Assembly (NCBI GenBank): GCA_964017155.1
Contig: OZ024865.1
Coordinates: 19,246,451 to 19,310,450 of the forward strand
Source: Oasisia sp. SBJ-2009
Taxonomy: Eukaryota; Annelida; Polychaeta; Sabellida; Siboglinidae
Length of the DNA stretch: 64,000 nt
Direction: 5' to 3'
The translations under genes were made by a program, and so were the position numbers. The notes below the pieces were generated by a model. The model was not told the DNA's origin. It saw only the letters and a list, made by a program, of their open reading frames with translations, and did no database searches. Positions 47,404-59,751 of this stretch are shown piece by piece; within the stretch, counting starts at the first letter, position 1, and each line of letters begins with the position of its first letter.

Positions 47404-50400
47404 AAGCCCTACAGATGTAGTTTATAAACAAATTACACGAAAACTATAAGTGTTACATTAATTAATTGTTACATTAATTAAAATAAAAACTCTTATACTT
47501 TTATACTACATCCTGCTATATATTTTTGATGTAGATTATCTCCTGTAGTCTATAATAGTTACAATCTAAAAAATGGGCAAAAGTCGGCAAATTTGTATAC
47601 ACATGGCAAATGGATTTTAGCTAAAGCCTTGTTTTTGTTTCCTTTAAACAGACAAAAGCTTGGCTACAAGTGTAGCCTGTAGTTAAACCTCCCATGAGTC
47701 TTCTGTAAGCTTGCTGTGGAATTCCCATGCTGGCATATCTTACAGTTAGCCTTTGTTTTTGTATAACATAAACTAATATAATTTTTTTGTCTGATGAATC
47801 ATAGCACATATATAACAACACATCGTCTTATATAAGCATGCAGATCAGCCCACAATGCATGCATACACATGTGCACAAAGTAGTGGCGCCATCTGTTGGA
47901 GTTATGCAAGATACGCTGTAAAATACACGAGGTGAGGCAGGAACACATTGTGTAGGTTCATCGACAAGAATGGTACTGCCCATAAAATACAGCATTGTGT
48001 GTTCAGTGTTTTGTTTTAATAAACCACTGATAGGAAAATAATAATAATTCTAAATGATTAATTTACAGTAACAATTTTAGGTGCATAACTTCAGAGAGTT
48101 CCCTTTTCTTCCCTTTGTATACAACCTTCAAGCTGTGGTGCGTTTTGAATACCACCTTCTAAATGTGGTGCATTTTGAATACCACCTTCAAAATGTGGCA
48201 CATTCTTGAAGAGTTTCAAATTTGGAAATATATAAATTGTTAGCATGCATCTTAGTGATATAAGTAGTCTATATAAGGATCTTGTACTCAAACAATTTGA
48301 TTAATTCAACAAACCACAAACATGTGATTCACATACCAATTTTAAATAATTTGGTCACAACATATCGCAAGCTGTACAGTATAAAATAACAATATTTCAA
48401 TTACCAGGAAGGACGATGGGCATAAGTAAGTAATTACCCATGATACCCTGTGTGTTAACTAGTGTGAAGACAAGACAGGAGATTGAGGAGAACACCCACC
48501 AGACACAGCATCAATGGCATTGAGGATGTTGAGGAGGTTCTTCTCACACTGTTCCTCGTCCTTGTAGAAATAAGTGCGAGCAGCCACCACACTCTCACGC
48601 CGGTCCCCAAACTCTCGATGGGCACGGAATCTTGACTCAGCACCTACTGTGCCATGCAAACATTAATTTTCATGTCACCAAACAGGTGTAATTTCCACAC
48701 AATACACCACATTCTACTTTGTGCATTTTAATGCGATATCTTTTTCTGTTTGTGACATGTAGGTATTTCAGCCGATATTATCCAAGAAAGTTTGTTTTGT
48801 ATGGGCACATGCAAACACAAATGCACGCACGCACTCCAAGAGCACTAAGTATGACTATAAAAGAAATACCCAAATGATGGTAATAAGTTTTAAACCAGAT
48901 GGAACTGTGTCCTTATTGTAAACCACCACCAACAGTAAACATAGCTGTGTATACACTAAAAAGAACACTAGCCTTTTAGAAAGACAGTACAGACCACCAC
49001 AGAAAGAAGAAACTTTGATAAATATGTGCTACGTATTCAGGATACATAAGCAAGTCCCACGGTGCCGAGAAGAGCAGATCAAGTTAGTCCAGAAGAATAA
49101 CAAGTGGCCTGACAATGTCACGAACATAGAACTACTGACAAGATCTACATACCACACTGAACCCATAGAACCGCATCTAACCAGTCACCAGCAGTAAAGC
49201 TCACAGTAGATGCAAACACCAACTAAACAGACATGATCACGATTCCTAAGTCCTACGATCGAGACATTATAAAACCAATCTAACCAGCCCTTTGTCGTCG
49301 TCAATCTATATTTTCTTTTCAATGTTGTGAACTTCTCAACACACAGACCAAACAGTGAAGTCCTGAAAAGAGACCATACCAGCTGCAGAACTATTACACC
49401 TGACCTGATAAATATAAAACTAGACCAATTGCTGGACCACCTTCTTACAATGACAATTCTACAAATATGTCATGACCTTGTATTGCTGGCATGCAGCCCT
49501 GAAAAGAAACTATGCCAGCTGCAGAACTATTATTCCTCACCCCATAAACTGATAACAGGACTAACCTGACCTACCTTGTAAAAAGAGCACTATTAATACT
49601 AGTCCTACTTCAAACTCTACACAAATGCACCTAACCTTCCAATGCTCCAATTAGAAAATGGTGATATCTGGTAGTTGGTATACAAACCTTTGTGAGTGTC
49701 TGGATTAACTATGACGACGACCTGAGAACTGTTGTCAGAGAGATGAGGCCAGGATGAACAGAGCACAGGAGAACGGTGACTGGACATCCTGCCAGGCGAC
49801 GTCACCTTTCTCTCTCTGGTTGTATTCAGGGATCGGACAAGTCCGTCCCTAGAGAATTCCTGCTTAACTTTCAGTTGTATGTTGGCACCTATACAAAGCC
49901 AGGTAGAGTTGGTTCGTAACAGTTCAGATGGGAGACAGAAACACAAAAACGTTGTCTGATAAATATTACAGAGTGCCAGGTGGGGTGGTATTCAACATGT
50001 CAAGCAATCAAAACAACACGCAAGCATCACCACGATTCCCATGCCATGATATCGGAGTAGGATTCTGAATCATCTGGATCGAATGAAATTGTGAATGTGA
50101 CGTGAAGAGATTTGGGATCATTAGGAAGAAACCAGGAGTGACACAGGATTAGCAACGGAAGAAGGAAAACACCTCAGATCAGAGGAATAAAGACATGAAC
50201 AACAGCAACAAACATTGAACAATGCATGCTTTTAACATCTGGACAGAGCCATCATCATGCGGTGTACAATCCCAAAAACAAGTGGCCAAGTGCATAGTAA
50301 AATCTACCAGTGCAATCCAGACAAAACACCATCCATAGAAATAAGAACTTCGAAGTGCTTTCAGATTTTATCTTGTGCAATCTTCAAGTTCTATTTCATG

Positions 50401-53400
50401 ATAACCTTCATCTGGTTGAACATTCTTTCATTTTGATTTTGTGAATGAACAACATAAAACCTAATGTAATAACTGCAAATCATGCAACATAACCAACATT
50501 CCACAGGGTTGACAGAGACTGGAAGAACATAAACTACACAACTGGGTCAATGTTATGCCATTCAGTCAGTTATGTGGACATCTAGACAATGAACAAGGTC
50601 CAAATTCTAAGTTTGTTACATAAACAGTCTCGGATCAAAATCCATGTGATGTCTATACAATAATCCTCCTTTACAATACATGTCATCAATGAGTACCATT
50701 TTCACTACATTCTGACTAAATATAGTTGTCGTTTTCCATTTCTGCTGTGCTGCCATATTCCTATGATTAGCACAGTAGCAAACTTACCTTTTATTGTGTT
50801 TGGTGGTTCAGCTTCAGACACACATGAACTGCAGACAAAACATGAATAACAACACATTTGTTCACAACAGTTTAGAACACTGAAAGCATAATAAAATTAT
50901 AAAAAAAATTGTTTTCATCATATTTAATTACAGTAGCTTAATCTTCTAAAACAATTATGTGTTCACTGGTGTTATATATATATATATATGAATTTATTCC
51001 AACATCACTACTAAAGCACTACCCCCCGGGTAATAACAAACATTAGAGATTCAAACAACACATTTTAAGCCATTTTTTAAATGCAAACAGTGGTAATAAC
51101 TAAACTATATATTCATCTTTTTACAACTCTTATATAAAAGTGTTGGCAAAATAGTTATCAGTATACTGAAATGTTTCACATACATTTTAGAATTTCCAAC
51201 ATTAACTTTGGACAATAGTCCACAACCCATACATTTAATGTGGAATATTCCTGCTGTTCTGTATCAAATCAATGTATATATATATATATACTAATCTGGG
51301 AAATTAACAACGGAATGTGTGGAAAGTTATCGTAAAACGCTTACTAGAACTAACTCAAAGTTCTGATTCTGTGTATCATGAGGGCACGAAAATCCTTTTT
51401 TTAGTTTAAACAAATATGTCTACGTACTCCATCTCTGCCTGTTGTGCCTCTTCACGACTTAAATCTTTCTCCACGCTGTAATCTAGAATCGACTTCACGC
51501 CAAATGCTTTGTTGCGCTCGACCAATGGTCGGATTTCATTCTCGTCCTCGCCTGCGACAAACTGACCATAGAAGGTCATCTTCATAAACCGTGTGAAGAG
51601 CTGCTTTCCCATCAAACGACGACATAACTTGATCAGCTGCAACGAGAACCTCATGTTGGTAATGTGGTCTTCAAAGTGGCAATTTCACAGAGGTCAAGTA
51701 GACAAGTTTGTTGCATTTTGTATGTAACATTGTCCAACCATTTAAAAGGAACCAGCCTGTTTCTAAGTTTTTATTTATTAATGTAGGCTGGGGGGCATTG
51801 GAGGACAACAAGAATTTGTTGCTTCTGATGCATTCTATATTTTTACAAATTTTAAGTTCCAACTACAATTATACCACTGTGTGAGTGTGCATAATCACAT
51901 CATCCTATACGGCTTTACCAGCTTTGTAAGGGCAACATTTTTTTTAAAGACAATTACGTTAATTGTACAGAGTAGCGAATTGCATTTATCAAAAATAATG
52001 AAAGTCGTCAATTATTATTGTGATGCGCTAGTGTGACGGCAGTATCATGTTTAGCAACCATCAACTGGAAGATGTTGGGATGGTATTTCCCCACCACTTT
52101 CGCGAACTTGGAATTCTATCCATCAACATGTGTTTTGTTCATTTGTCAGTGTCTGTGTAGACATTCTACATGTCCATGGCAATCTTTAAATCATCACCAA
52201 GCTATGTCTCCACAAAGTCCTCGTTAAAATTTATAAGTTGTGAAAATTCTTCAGCCATCCACTCTTCATGGACATTGGCAGGATGCATATGAAATAGTTA
52301 ATGCCCCCTTATCTTGTTAAATATATTGTAAAATGGAGAAATAGAAAAGTAGCTATAACAGGAAAAGTTCAACTGTTAAACTTAATTAGTAGCTATAACG
52401 GGAATAAAAATAGCTATAACAGGAAATAGCTATAACGGGAAGACACTGTGGCCACTACCATATGGCAGATTTAGTCAAAAGAAATTAATTTTAAATATGT
52501 ACGTGGCATAATTTTACTTATTTATTTATATAATCCAGAGATAATGAAATATTATGTCTAAAGATAAAATATATTATGATAGCGGTTAGCGTAGCTGTAT
52601 CAGTGTATGTGCTGCCATTTTGTGAAGAATAAATACCAGTGTGCCCAGTCACATTAATACGTTCCTAAAATTTGAAAAAAATACTAAGGTAATTGAGTTC
52701 ATGTCCATGGTAAACGAATAACATCTCCTTATGTTAGACAAGTTTTACAGGCAACTGTGTTGAGGCGGGCTAAGTTAACCGCAGTACGGTAACACCGAAC
52801 AGTGGGTAGTGACACCTAGCGAAGGAACTATACATAAATTTACAGCGTGTCGGTCTATGGCTATGCGTAATGCTTATTGTCACTAACAAAAAAGATGACC
52901 ATAACGGATAATCTAAAATATGTGCCTGTTACAGAAATAGTGCACAGTTATCTAGCTATCAGTTACCACATTTCCACTGTATTTAAACTGATCACACTAG
53001 TAATTAACTACGGTTTGAAACATGGTTCTATCCGGTTTTGACGTTGGTCTGACCGGATATATCCAGTTCCAGGTCTCCGATGACAGCAGACAAACGCGCG
53101 CCGCATTAGTAGGTTATTCTTACCGGTTTGTTGTTGTCAACAATCAAGTCGATACCGCAGAAATTAAACACCAGCAGAGCCCGCAACAATTCTCCATTTG
53201 TTTTGCTCTTGTAGGCTTCTCGGGCATTCTCGAACGACAAATCCAACGCAGTGTAGGCGGGGTCCTTCGAAGTAGACGAAGAATATTTTTCCGACGGCGT
53301 TCTTTCTCTGCGATTCCAATCTCCTGCGACAATAGCTGCTGTTGTTTTTTGCCTCTGCGTATATGTGTTGATACACGCAACTCGCTGTTTGAGTGAGGTG

Positions 53401-53462
53401 TAACGTAAACTGCGAGTAAAACGTAGCAACATAGCACACGTCTGGCTCTTCCCCATCGCCAT
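41114..53462 (-). CDS. PRODH: PRODH, mitochondrial proline dehydrogenase
   Basis: Exons in coding order: 53462-53124, 51636-51428, 50828-50788, 49888-49688, 48643-48500, 47012-46948, 45604-45432, 45132-45051, 44529-44437, 44193-44047, 43345-43250, 42783-42599, 41964-41876, 41319-41114. All phases agree; about 689 residues (622 without the extra exon 49688-49888; human about 600). The enzyme oxidises proline to pyrroline-5-carboxylate with FAD on the matrix side of the inner mitochondrial membrane. Signature segments: [93 protein letters not shown] and YLSRRVVEN, whose Arg pair binds the proline carboxylate. The N-terminus is basic and Ser/Thr-rich, like a targeting peptide. I start at MAMGKSQ; an in-frame ATG 15 codons earlier (53507) is less likely to be used. 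An EF-hand-like pair is encoded mid-protein. Disruptions: none. Confidence 0.95.
42050..42230 (+). repeat. dispersed repeat C, shorter copy
   Basis: Partner of 15060-15475 (see there); in the PRODH intron between exons 41876-41964 and 42599-42783. Confidence 0.6.
42300..42515 (-). mobile_element. SINE family A, strongly diverged copy
   Basis: Retains TTTCCTGGCAGACTTCTTAA, ACACATGTCTATCACCAGGT, AACAGCTGAGTGAA and the following GAGTGAA-TTTTCCAGATGTTT, in family-A order. In a PRODH intron. Confidence 0.5.
43830..43955 (+). mobile_element. SINE family A, 3' half, plus orientation
   Basis: Reads GGTGTCTGAGTGAACAGGTC, AAGTGTAAAGCGCTTTGAGC and CCTGAGGACTGGATATTGCG, nearly matching the minus strand of 15636-15935 but without the tRNA-like head. 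In a PRODH intron; a comparatively well preserved tail. Confidence 0.75.
45051..45604 (-). CDS. PRODH: two PRODH exons encoding an EF-hand-like pair
   Basis: Exons 45604-45432 and 45132-45051. Joined across the intron, the sequence runs [20 protein letters not shown]: a 12-residue loop D-S-T-G-D-G-E-I-D-L-L-D with acidic residues at 1, 5, 9 and 12, Gly at 6 and Ile at 8, flanked by helices. About 40 residues earlier [13 protein letters not shown] gives a degenerate first loop (Gly 6, Ile 8, Asp 12). The vertebrate enzyme has the same insertion with a loop that has lost most ligands (family knowledge). The intron splits the Gly-6 codon. Confidence 0.85.
47338..47402. repeat. TA microsatellite
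   Basis: About 32 uninterrupted TA units in the PRODH intron upstream (on the gene strand) of exon 46948-47012's downstream neighbour region. Confidence 0.95.
49688..49888 (-). CDS. PRODH: extra, phase-symmetric PRODH exon (possible cassette)
   Basis: 201 bases, acceptor TTTGTATAG, donor GTTTGT (weak), phase 1 on both sides, so skipping keeps the frame. It encodes about 67 residues rich in Ser, Arg, Thr and Val (for example [20 protein letters not shown]). It falls where vertebrate PRODH has only a short variable linker before the FGDRR segment. No domain recognised. It could be alternatively spliced, a recently exonised intron piece, or a mis-call. Confidence 0.5.
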
Positions 53463-53520
53463 ATCCCTTAGACCACAATTTGGTTCGCGCTTCGCGTCGC
53501 TCGGCAAAATGCTAACTGCT

Positions 53521-53571
53521 GATTGGTTGGTTGACAGAAGCTCGCACCCGATTGCCTACGTTTGTCACGTG
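53521..53571 (-). promoter_or_regulatory. PRODH: candidate PRODH promoter elements
   Basis: A reverse CCAAT box (ATTGG at 53522-53526) and an E-box CACGTG (53566-53571) lie 60-110 bases upstream of the chosen ATG, in a locally GC-richer stretch (53080-53600). This is typical of a CpG-type promoter; no TATA box seen. Confidence 0.35.
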
Positions 53572-53599
53572 TTGTTATGAAAGTGTTCGCAGATGGAGA

Positions 53600-54459
53600 C
53601 GATGTAAACAATAACTTGTTTACGTTGTCGCATTTTGCCTTTCATGCGCAAGGACGTGCCGATGTTAGGACAAGGGCAGATAAAATGGTAAATAAAACTG
53701 CATGACACCACGTGTCGTGACGTGCGACATTATTATTTATTTGTGGACGTCTGCCATAAGAGTTATATAAGCGAATCCCAACTTTATAAATATAAATATT
53801 TAACAATATATAATTATTCGGCAATACACGTGCGCGTGTATATGCGTTCTATAGATGCGTTTGACGACGTGCGTACGGTCGAAAATATTCTATGCATCCA
53901 TAATCTAGTGCGGTTTATGTTAAGGCTATATATAGATCAGCGGCGCATCTATAGAACAAACCCGGCCTAACCTATATCTATAGAGTTATTTACATTCGTT
54001 AGACTTAGAGCGTGGAAATTGACCACGTAGGCCCTACGCTAGCTGTAATAGTTAGAGCTAGCAGCGGTTTATAAAATGTTTTGGGGCTGCGACCCAGAAT
54101 TCGCTCGCATTTTCGAACGGTTAACTTGTGAAAAAAAAAGACAACGAATAATTAATCAATAAACAAACAAAAAACTATAGGCATTATATAAATAATAAAT
54201 CTGGTGTGTACATGCATGCACATATAGTGCCCGATCACAAGGTTTGTTGACGCCAACCCAAACCTAATGGGAGGAGACTAAAAATCATAGCACAATAAAA
54301 ATAAAACAGATAATTTAATAAATTAATTGTAATATCACTGAAACTATTTACATCGTATAGTATACCTCGAAACGTTGCTATGCCGTGAGAGGCTATACTC
54401 TGGTGTGGTATCACATAAGACTGCGGGTTTAATGTTTATATTATATGATTCATATATAT

Positions 54460-54462
<3 letters not shown>
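53600..54462. other. spacer upstream of PRODH, no gene seen
   Basis: AT-rich non-coding sequence; nothing recognised until the long TA run. Confidence 0.4.

Positions 54463-54553
<91 letters not shown>
54463..54553. repeat. long TA microsatellite
   Basis: About 45 TA units immediately outside the left arm of the perfect inverted repeat at 54554-55101. Confidence 0.95.
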
Positions 54554-54556
<3 letters not shown>

Positions 54557-54754
54557 CTACCACACATAGCTGTACCCCCCCCCCCCCCCAACACAGAGGT
54601 TCCTTACATCGGGGTCATAACCTAGATTTCGGTCGTGAAGTGGGTAGCCAAAAGGTGACTGTATATGCCGTACGTACGAAACACGTTATATACTGTCTTG
54701 TTTTACTTGCTGTTGCCAGATATTGAGATCGATACACGATAAACTTATATAACA

Positions 54755-54811
<57 letters not shown>

Positions 54812-54828
54812 GATAAACTTATATAACA

Positions 54829-54900
<72 letters not shown>

Positions 54901-55101
54901 TGTTATATAAGTTTATCGTGTATCGATCTCAATATCTGGCAACAGCAAGTAAAACAAGACAGTATATAACGTGTTTCGTACGTACGGCATATACAGTCAC
55001 CTTTTGGCTACCCACTTCACGACCGAAATCTAGGTTATGACCCCGATGTAAGGAACCTCTGTGTTGGGGGGGGGGGGGGGTACAGCTATGTGTGGTAGGT
55101 G
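54554..55101. repeat. perfect inverted repeat around TA tracts
   Basis: The left arm (54554 to about 54770) and the right arm (about 54889 to 55101) are exact reverse complements by eye over about 213 bases, including a 15-base C run mirrored by a 15-base G run. The centre is two TA tracts around a short direct copy (about 54808-54838) of the arm's inner end. Matching stops sharply at 54553/55102. Confidence 0.95.
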
Positions 55102-55394
55102 ACCTGTCTGTGCCAATGACCTACATGTCTATGTTTTGTTTAGACGCAACCGAACTTTCGGCGTCCTTCATTCAGGACACGTGGCGTATATGGAAATGTG
55201 CGATGAACAGCCAATGATTGGTCAATATCATACGATTTGCACATACGTAGTCAGATAAACTGGAGAAGACAATCCAGTTGATAAATATTTACAAAAATAA
55301 AAATATGTAAGAAATTTGGAAAAATCTTGCTCAAGCCAAGCCTATATATCCCCCATCTGTCACTCATGAGAGGGTAACTGAGCAGTCTTCATTA

Positions 55395-56960
55395 GATAAG
55401 ATAAGATACATTTATTAATTGGCAACTTTGCAGTTGGATTATACATGTACATTCATACTAAAATAAACAATTCCATACAATATCCTATCAATGTACAGTG
55501 TTAGCATATCTTGTTAAAATATAAAATCATCATTAGAAACCTACGTAATAAATTTAAAACATATACACTGTACATTAAAATATACTTCACATAAACATTG
55601 TTATAAAATAAATAAATAAATACATTAATTAATTAATTAAATAAAATTAAAATACATGTCCATTAATAACCGATCTGAAAATGCTCTAAACACCACGAAA
55701 TTAAGGAATTTTTGTAGCGATTAGTTTTTGCCCTTGGGATAGGTAACTTGTTACACAACCTCAAAGCATATAGCACACTTCGACTATTTGGCAATAACGC
55801 ATTCAGTTTGTGATCATTACTCTTCATTTTAGCGAAATACACTATACAATTCATCGCGTCTGGGCAGGTTTACCATCTGCAGGATATTTCCGTAATTGAT
55901 AACCTGGAAATATAGTTTTGGGACACTTTTTTTGAATTATTTCTATGTTATCCGATAATTATTTAGGTAAGTTCGTATGCCACACAGGGCACGCATATTC
56001 AACTACAGGTCTAATTACAGATACATAAATTCTGATCAAATCGTTTTGGTTGATACCAGCACGTTTCAATTGATAAATCATGTACACTCTCTTTCTTGCC
56101 TTCGAAATTATTTCATCTACATGTGCATTCCAACTTAAGTCAGACGATATTGTTACACCGAGAACCTTTGCTTGAGACACTCTTTCAATATAATTTCCAT
56201 TCATATAAATATATGGCAGACAATCTACAAATGTTCTGTCTCTTCTGAAACATATAACCATCTCTTTGGTCTAGCTTAGTCGTATTGATACGCATGCCAT
56301 TATTACAGGACCATTGCTCAACAAGGTCAGCAGAATCCTGGATAACAGATACCTTGTCTTGGTTGCATATTTCAAATATAGTGCTGTCGTCAACATATTT
56401 ATAAATAGGAAGTGGCGTTTGCAAATCATTGATATGGACTAAAAAGTGTTTTGGCCCTGATAAAGTCCCTTGGGGAACGCCCCCATTGGGATACCCTGAT
56501 TGTGACACAGCGTCGCCGATTTTCACTCTCTGTTCGCAATCTAGTAAGAACGCAGCCATCCATCGAACCAGATGTGCAGGTACTTCCATTCCAGTAATTT
56601 TGTTTGCAGTATATCGTGGTTAATCAGATCAAATGCTTTGCTATACTCAAGAAAAAGTACTCTTACAAAATTGCCCGTTACATCGGTGCTTTCATACCAT
56701 TTGTGGAGCATTTCAACAAGAGCATCCGTGGTACAAGTCCCTGCCATTCCTCCATACTGCTTATCATCAATTTGTGGTTTAACATAAACATCGACCCATT
56801 TTAGCACTAGTGATTCAAACACTTTAGCTATAATTGGTGTAAGTGATATCGGTTTTAATTATGTCATTTCCAATAGTAATTGGGGGATGTATCTTTGACA
56901 CAGGAATAACAGTTGCCGTCTTCCATAGTTTTGGCAGTACACCTTCTCCCTAAGAGAACT
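55395..56960 (-). mobile_element. non-LTR retrotransposon (jockey/CR1-like), 5'-truncated and decayed
   Basis: Minus-strand frames in order from 56960: LPKLWKTATVIPVSKIHPP, a frameshift, FESLVLKWVDVYVKPQIDDK, FLEYSKAFDLINHDIL (motif A), GVPQGTLSGPKHFLVHINDL (motif B), IYKYVDDSTIFEI (motif C, YVDD), AKVLGVTISSDLSWNAHVDE, VISVIRPVVEYACPVWH-type thumb, and a final part near 55850-55670 (NALLPNSRSVLYALRLCNKL). At least three frame breaks. Motif A has Glu where reverse transcriptases have the catalytic Asp. The 3' tail reads AATAAATGTATCTTATCTTA, a short TTATC repeat. No endonuclease part remains. Dead copy. Confidence 0.85.
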
Positions 56961-57083
56961 ATTAGGTGTAGCAGTTACCGGCGCTTCTGTAGCAGAATGT
57001 CTGACAGAATGTGTCTGTCTAGTCTTATTTACTGATTCTGTGACTCATGGCTTCCCAGCAGAGAATCCCAGCAGTTCATGCAC

Positions 57084-57679
57084 TAGTCTCGCTTAACCGA
57101 CTGTCGGTCGGCTGCGGAACTACGCCGAGAAGACAGTCTGGTGACATTTGCCGGCTTTTGTTTGGTATCCGCGTGATCTATAAAATGCTGCCACCTCACG
57201 GACACTGCCGTAATATATTTTTTTATAAACAACTGCAAATTTGTATTTCTATTTATTTTGGGTTAATATAAGTTTAATTTTTAATAGTTTTTATAATACA
57301 GCATTATTTGATCAAAAGGTTTCCTTATTTAATTTGTATGCTATCCGTGTCGGGCTAGACAATGCTGCCACCTCACGGATACTGGTTAATCCTGCCGTAA
57401 TTCTTATTTTATAAACAACGGTAAATTTGAATTTTTACTTACTGTTGTGTTAATATAAGTTCAATGGTGAATACTTTTCAAATGATATTATTATCTTGTA
57501 AAACTATATCGTTATTTAAATTTCTATTTCATAGTTGGCCTGAGAGCCAATCAGCGTCTCTACCCTATTCTGGGGTAAGGCTGCCCGGATGTAGAAACTT
57601 AAGCATATATACTGTCCCAGGCGTAGTTGAGGGGGCTTAAAAATGCTGCCACCTCACGGAGTCTGGGTAACCGAGGCTA
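57084..57679 (+). mobile_element. MITE, 596-bp copy with exact 9-bp TSD
   Basis: Begins TAGTCTCGCTTAACCGACTG and ends GGGTAACCGAGGCTA (imperfect terminal inverted repeat). Flanked by TTCATGCAC at 57075-57083 and again at 57680-57688. Longer than the copy at 57775 because an internal block (CTGCCACCTCACGGACACTG and what follows) is duplicated. Non-coding. Confidence 0.9.
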
Positions 57680-57774
57680 TTCATGCACGCGCAACTAGAG
57701 CTAATTTGGGGCTCGCAGAGGTATATCAACTTCCGCTAGATGGCAGCATCGCTCAGTGTTCGCGTAACGCGTTC

Positions 57775-58194
57775 TAGTCTCGCTTAACCGACTGTCGTTC
57801 GGCTGCGGAACTACGCCGAGAAGACAGTCTGGCTACATTAACGGCTTTTGTTTGGGTAGCAGCCGTGATCTATAAAATGCTGCCACCTCACGGACACTGG
57901 TTAATCCTGCCGTAATTCTTATTTTATAAACAACGGTAAATTTTAATTTTTACTTACTTTTGTGTTAATATAAGTTCAACTGTGAATACTTTTCATATGA
58001 TATTATTATCTTGTAAAAGTATATCGTTATTTTAATTTTTATTTCATAGTTGGCCTGAGAGCCAATCAGCGTCTCTACCCTAATCTGGGGTAAGGCTGCC
58101 CGGATGTAGAAACTTAAGCCCATATACTGTCCCAGGCGAAGTTGAGGGGGCTTAAAAGTGCTGCCACCTCACGGAGTCTGGGTAACCGAGGCTA
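57775..58194 (+). mobile_element. MITE, 420-bp copy with exact 9-bp TSD
   Basis: Same termini as the 57084 copy; flanked by AACGCGTTC at 57766-57774 and at 58195-58203. High identity to its neighbour 95 bases away, including TTGGCCTGAGAGCCAATCAG and CCCAGGCGAAGTTGAGGGGG. Non-coding; the transposase must be supplied in trans by an element outside this window. Confidence 0.9.
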
Positions 58195-58203
58195 AACGCG
58201 TTC

Positions 58204-58796
58204 CAGAATTCGGAGTTGCTGTGTTTGGCAACAATGCCAAAAAGGGCGTGTAAGTATCGCGCGCGAAAACGAGGCTGGTGGCAGTTGGGCGCAGGAATTC
58301 CATATTTTCCATGTTAACATAAGACTTTGTTTTTGGTTGTAATAATCGAACTGTTCCCAAATAGCGTATTTCAGTCTGACTTGTTCTTTTTTTGACGCTG
58401 GTTGGTGTTGCCGGCCCGTACGCGTGTGGGGTTTAGGTGTTCTTGTTCTCAATAGCGGATCGATAGCGCTGAACACCAACTGTTCTTTTATTGTGAAATC
58501 TTAGCTTACCTTAATAAATGTTAAAATAATTTTAAATAACATTTTAATATAATTTATAATATTATTTTTAATATAGTTTGGACGCATTCAGTTTTAAATA
58601 TAATTCAAATTTAATTAATATTAAATTTTAACTGACATTTTAAAGATTTTTTTATAGATAATTGATCATGTTAATAGGATTATGTAATATGTATTTATAT
58701 ATTTACTAGCTTAACGTTGTTATTTTACATAGATAACATCGTTTTATAGGACATCTAAGATATGTAGTTTTTTATTTATTCGATCAAAATAATAAT
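58204..58796. other. spacer, no gene recognised
   Basis: 58204-58500 is GC-richer and partly open on the minus strand, with no recognisable protein; 58500-58796 is very AT-rich. Confidence 0.35.
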
Positions 58797-58804
58797 ATGT
58801 TTAT

Positions 58805-59098
<294 letters not shown>

Positions 59099-59301
59099 AG
59101 CGCGTCTAAATGTACATGTACCCATATGTGAGTGCGCGCGCGTGTGTGTGCGTATGTACGTTCGCAGGAGCGTTTTTCAGAGTGTTAGCGTGATCGTGTT
59201 TTTCTATGAACGTGCGCGTTTAACCTGGAATTTTCTTTATGTCGTGTGCATGCGTACATGTGTGTGCAAGCATTAATTGTAGCAGGAATTGGAATAGCAC
59301 A

Positions 59302-59304
<3 letters not shown>

Positions 59305-59362
<58 letters not shown>
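59305..59362. repeat. AC microsatellite
   Basis: About 28 AC units, opposite strand sense to the neighbouring GT blocks. Confidence 0.95.
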
Positions 59363-59365
<3 letters not shown>

Positions 59366-59701
59366 TGTTGGTGCATGTAAGTTCATTTTTCTCCCAGCCA
59401 GTGATAGTACATACAGCGCGCTTGTTCTTGTGCGCGTGCACGTTGACAAGTGACAGTTGTGTGCAGTCATGTGTGACCACCACACTGAGAGGGTTGACTC
59501 TCACAGCGCTGTTGATATGTCATTTATAAAACATATACATCATGAAGGGTACGGCAGTTTCCTAAACTTACCCTGTAGTAGTCCCACTCCCAATCATATT
59601 ACCACAGTCCTCATTCATCCTTGAAGCATTTACCCACTTGTATGTAGTATGTACTACCATAATAAGTAACTAACTCAGGTCTGTATGTACACGTAAACAT
59701 A

Positions 59702-59703
<2 letters not shown>

Positions 59704-59751
<48 letters not shown>

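Noticed and set aside
53106..53507. Start of PRODH at the earliest in-frame ATG (53507)
   Set aside because: The extra 15 residues include acidic and Cys/Asn residues unlike a targeting peptide; MAMGKSQ at 53462 gives a basic, acid-free N-terminus. Not excluded.
54445..55040. Tyr-Ile repeat proteins
   Set aside because: Translations of TA microsatellites and the palindrome arms, on both strands.
58192..58479. 95-codon minus-strand open frame
   Set aside because: It overlaps the end of a MITE and shows no recognisable motif; GC-rich chance opening is more likely.
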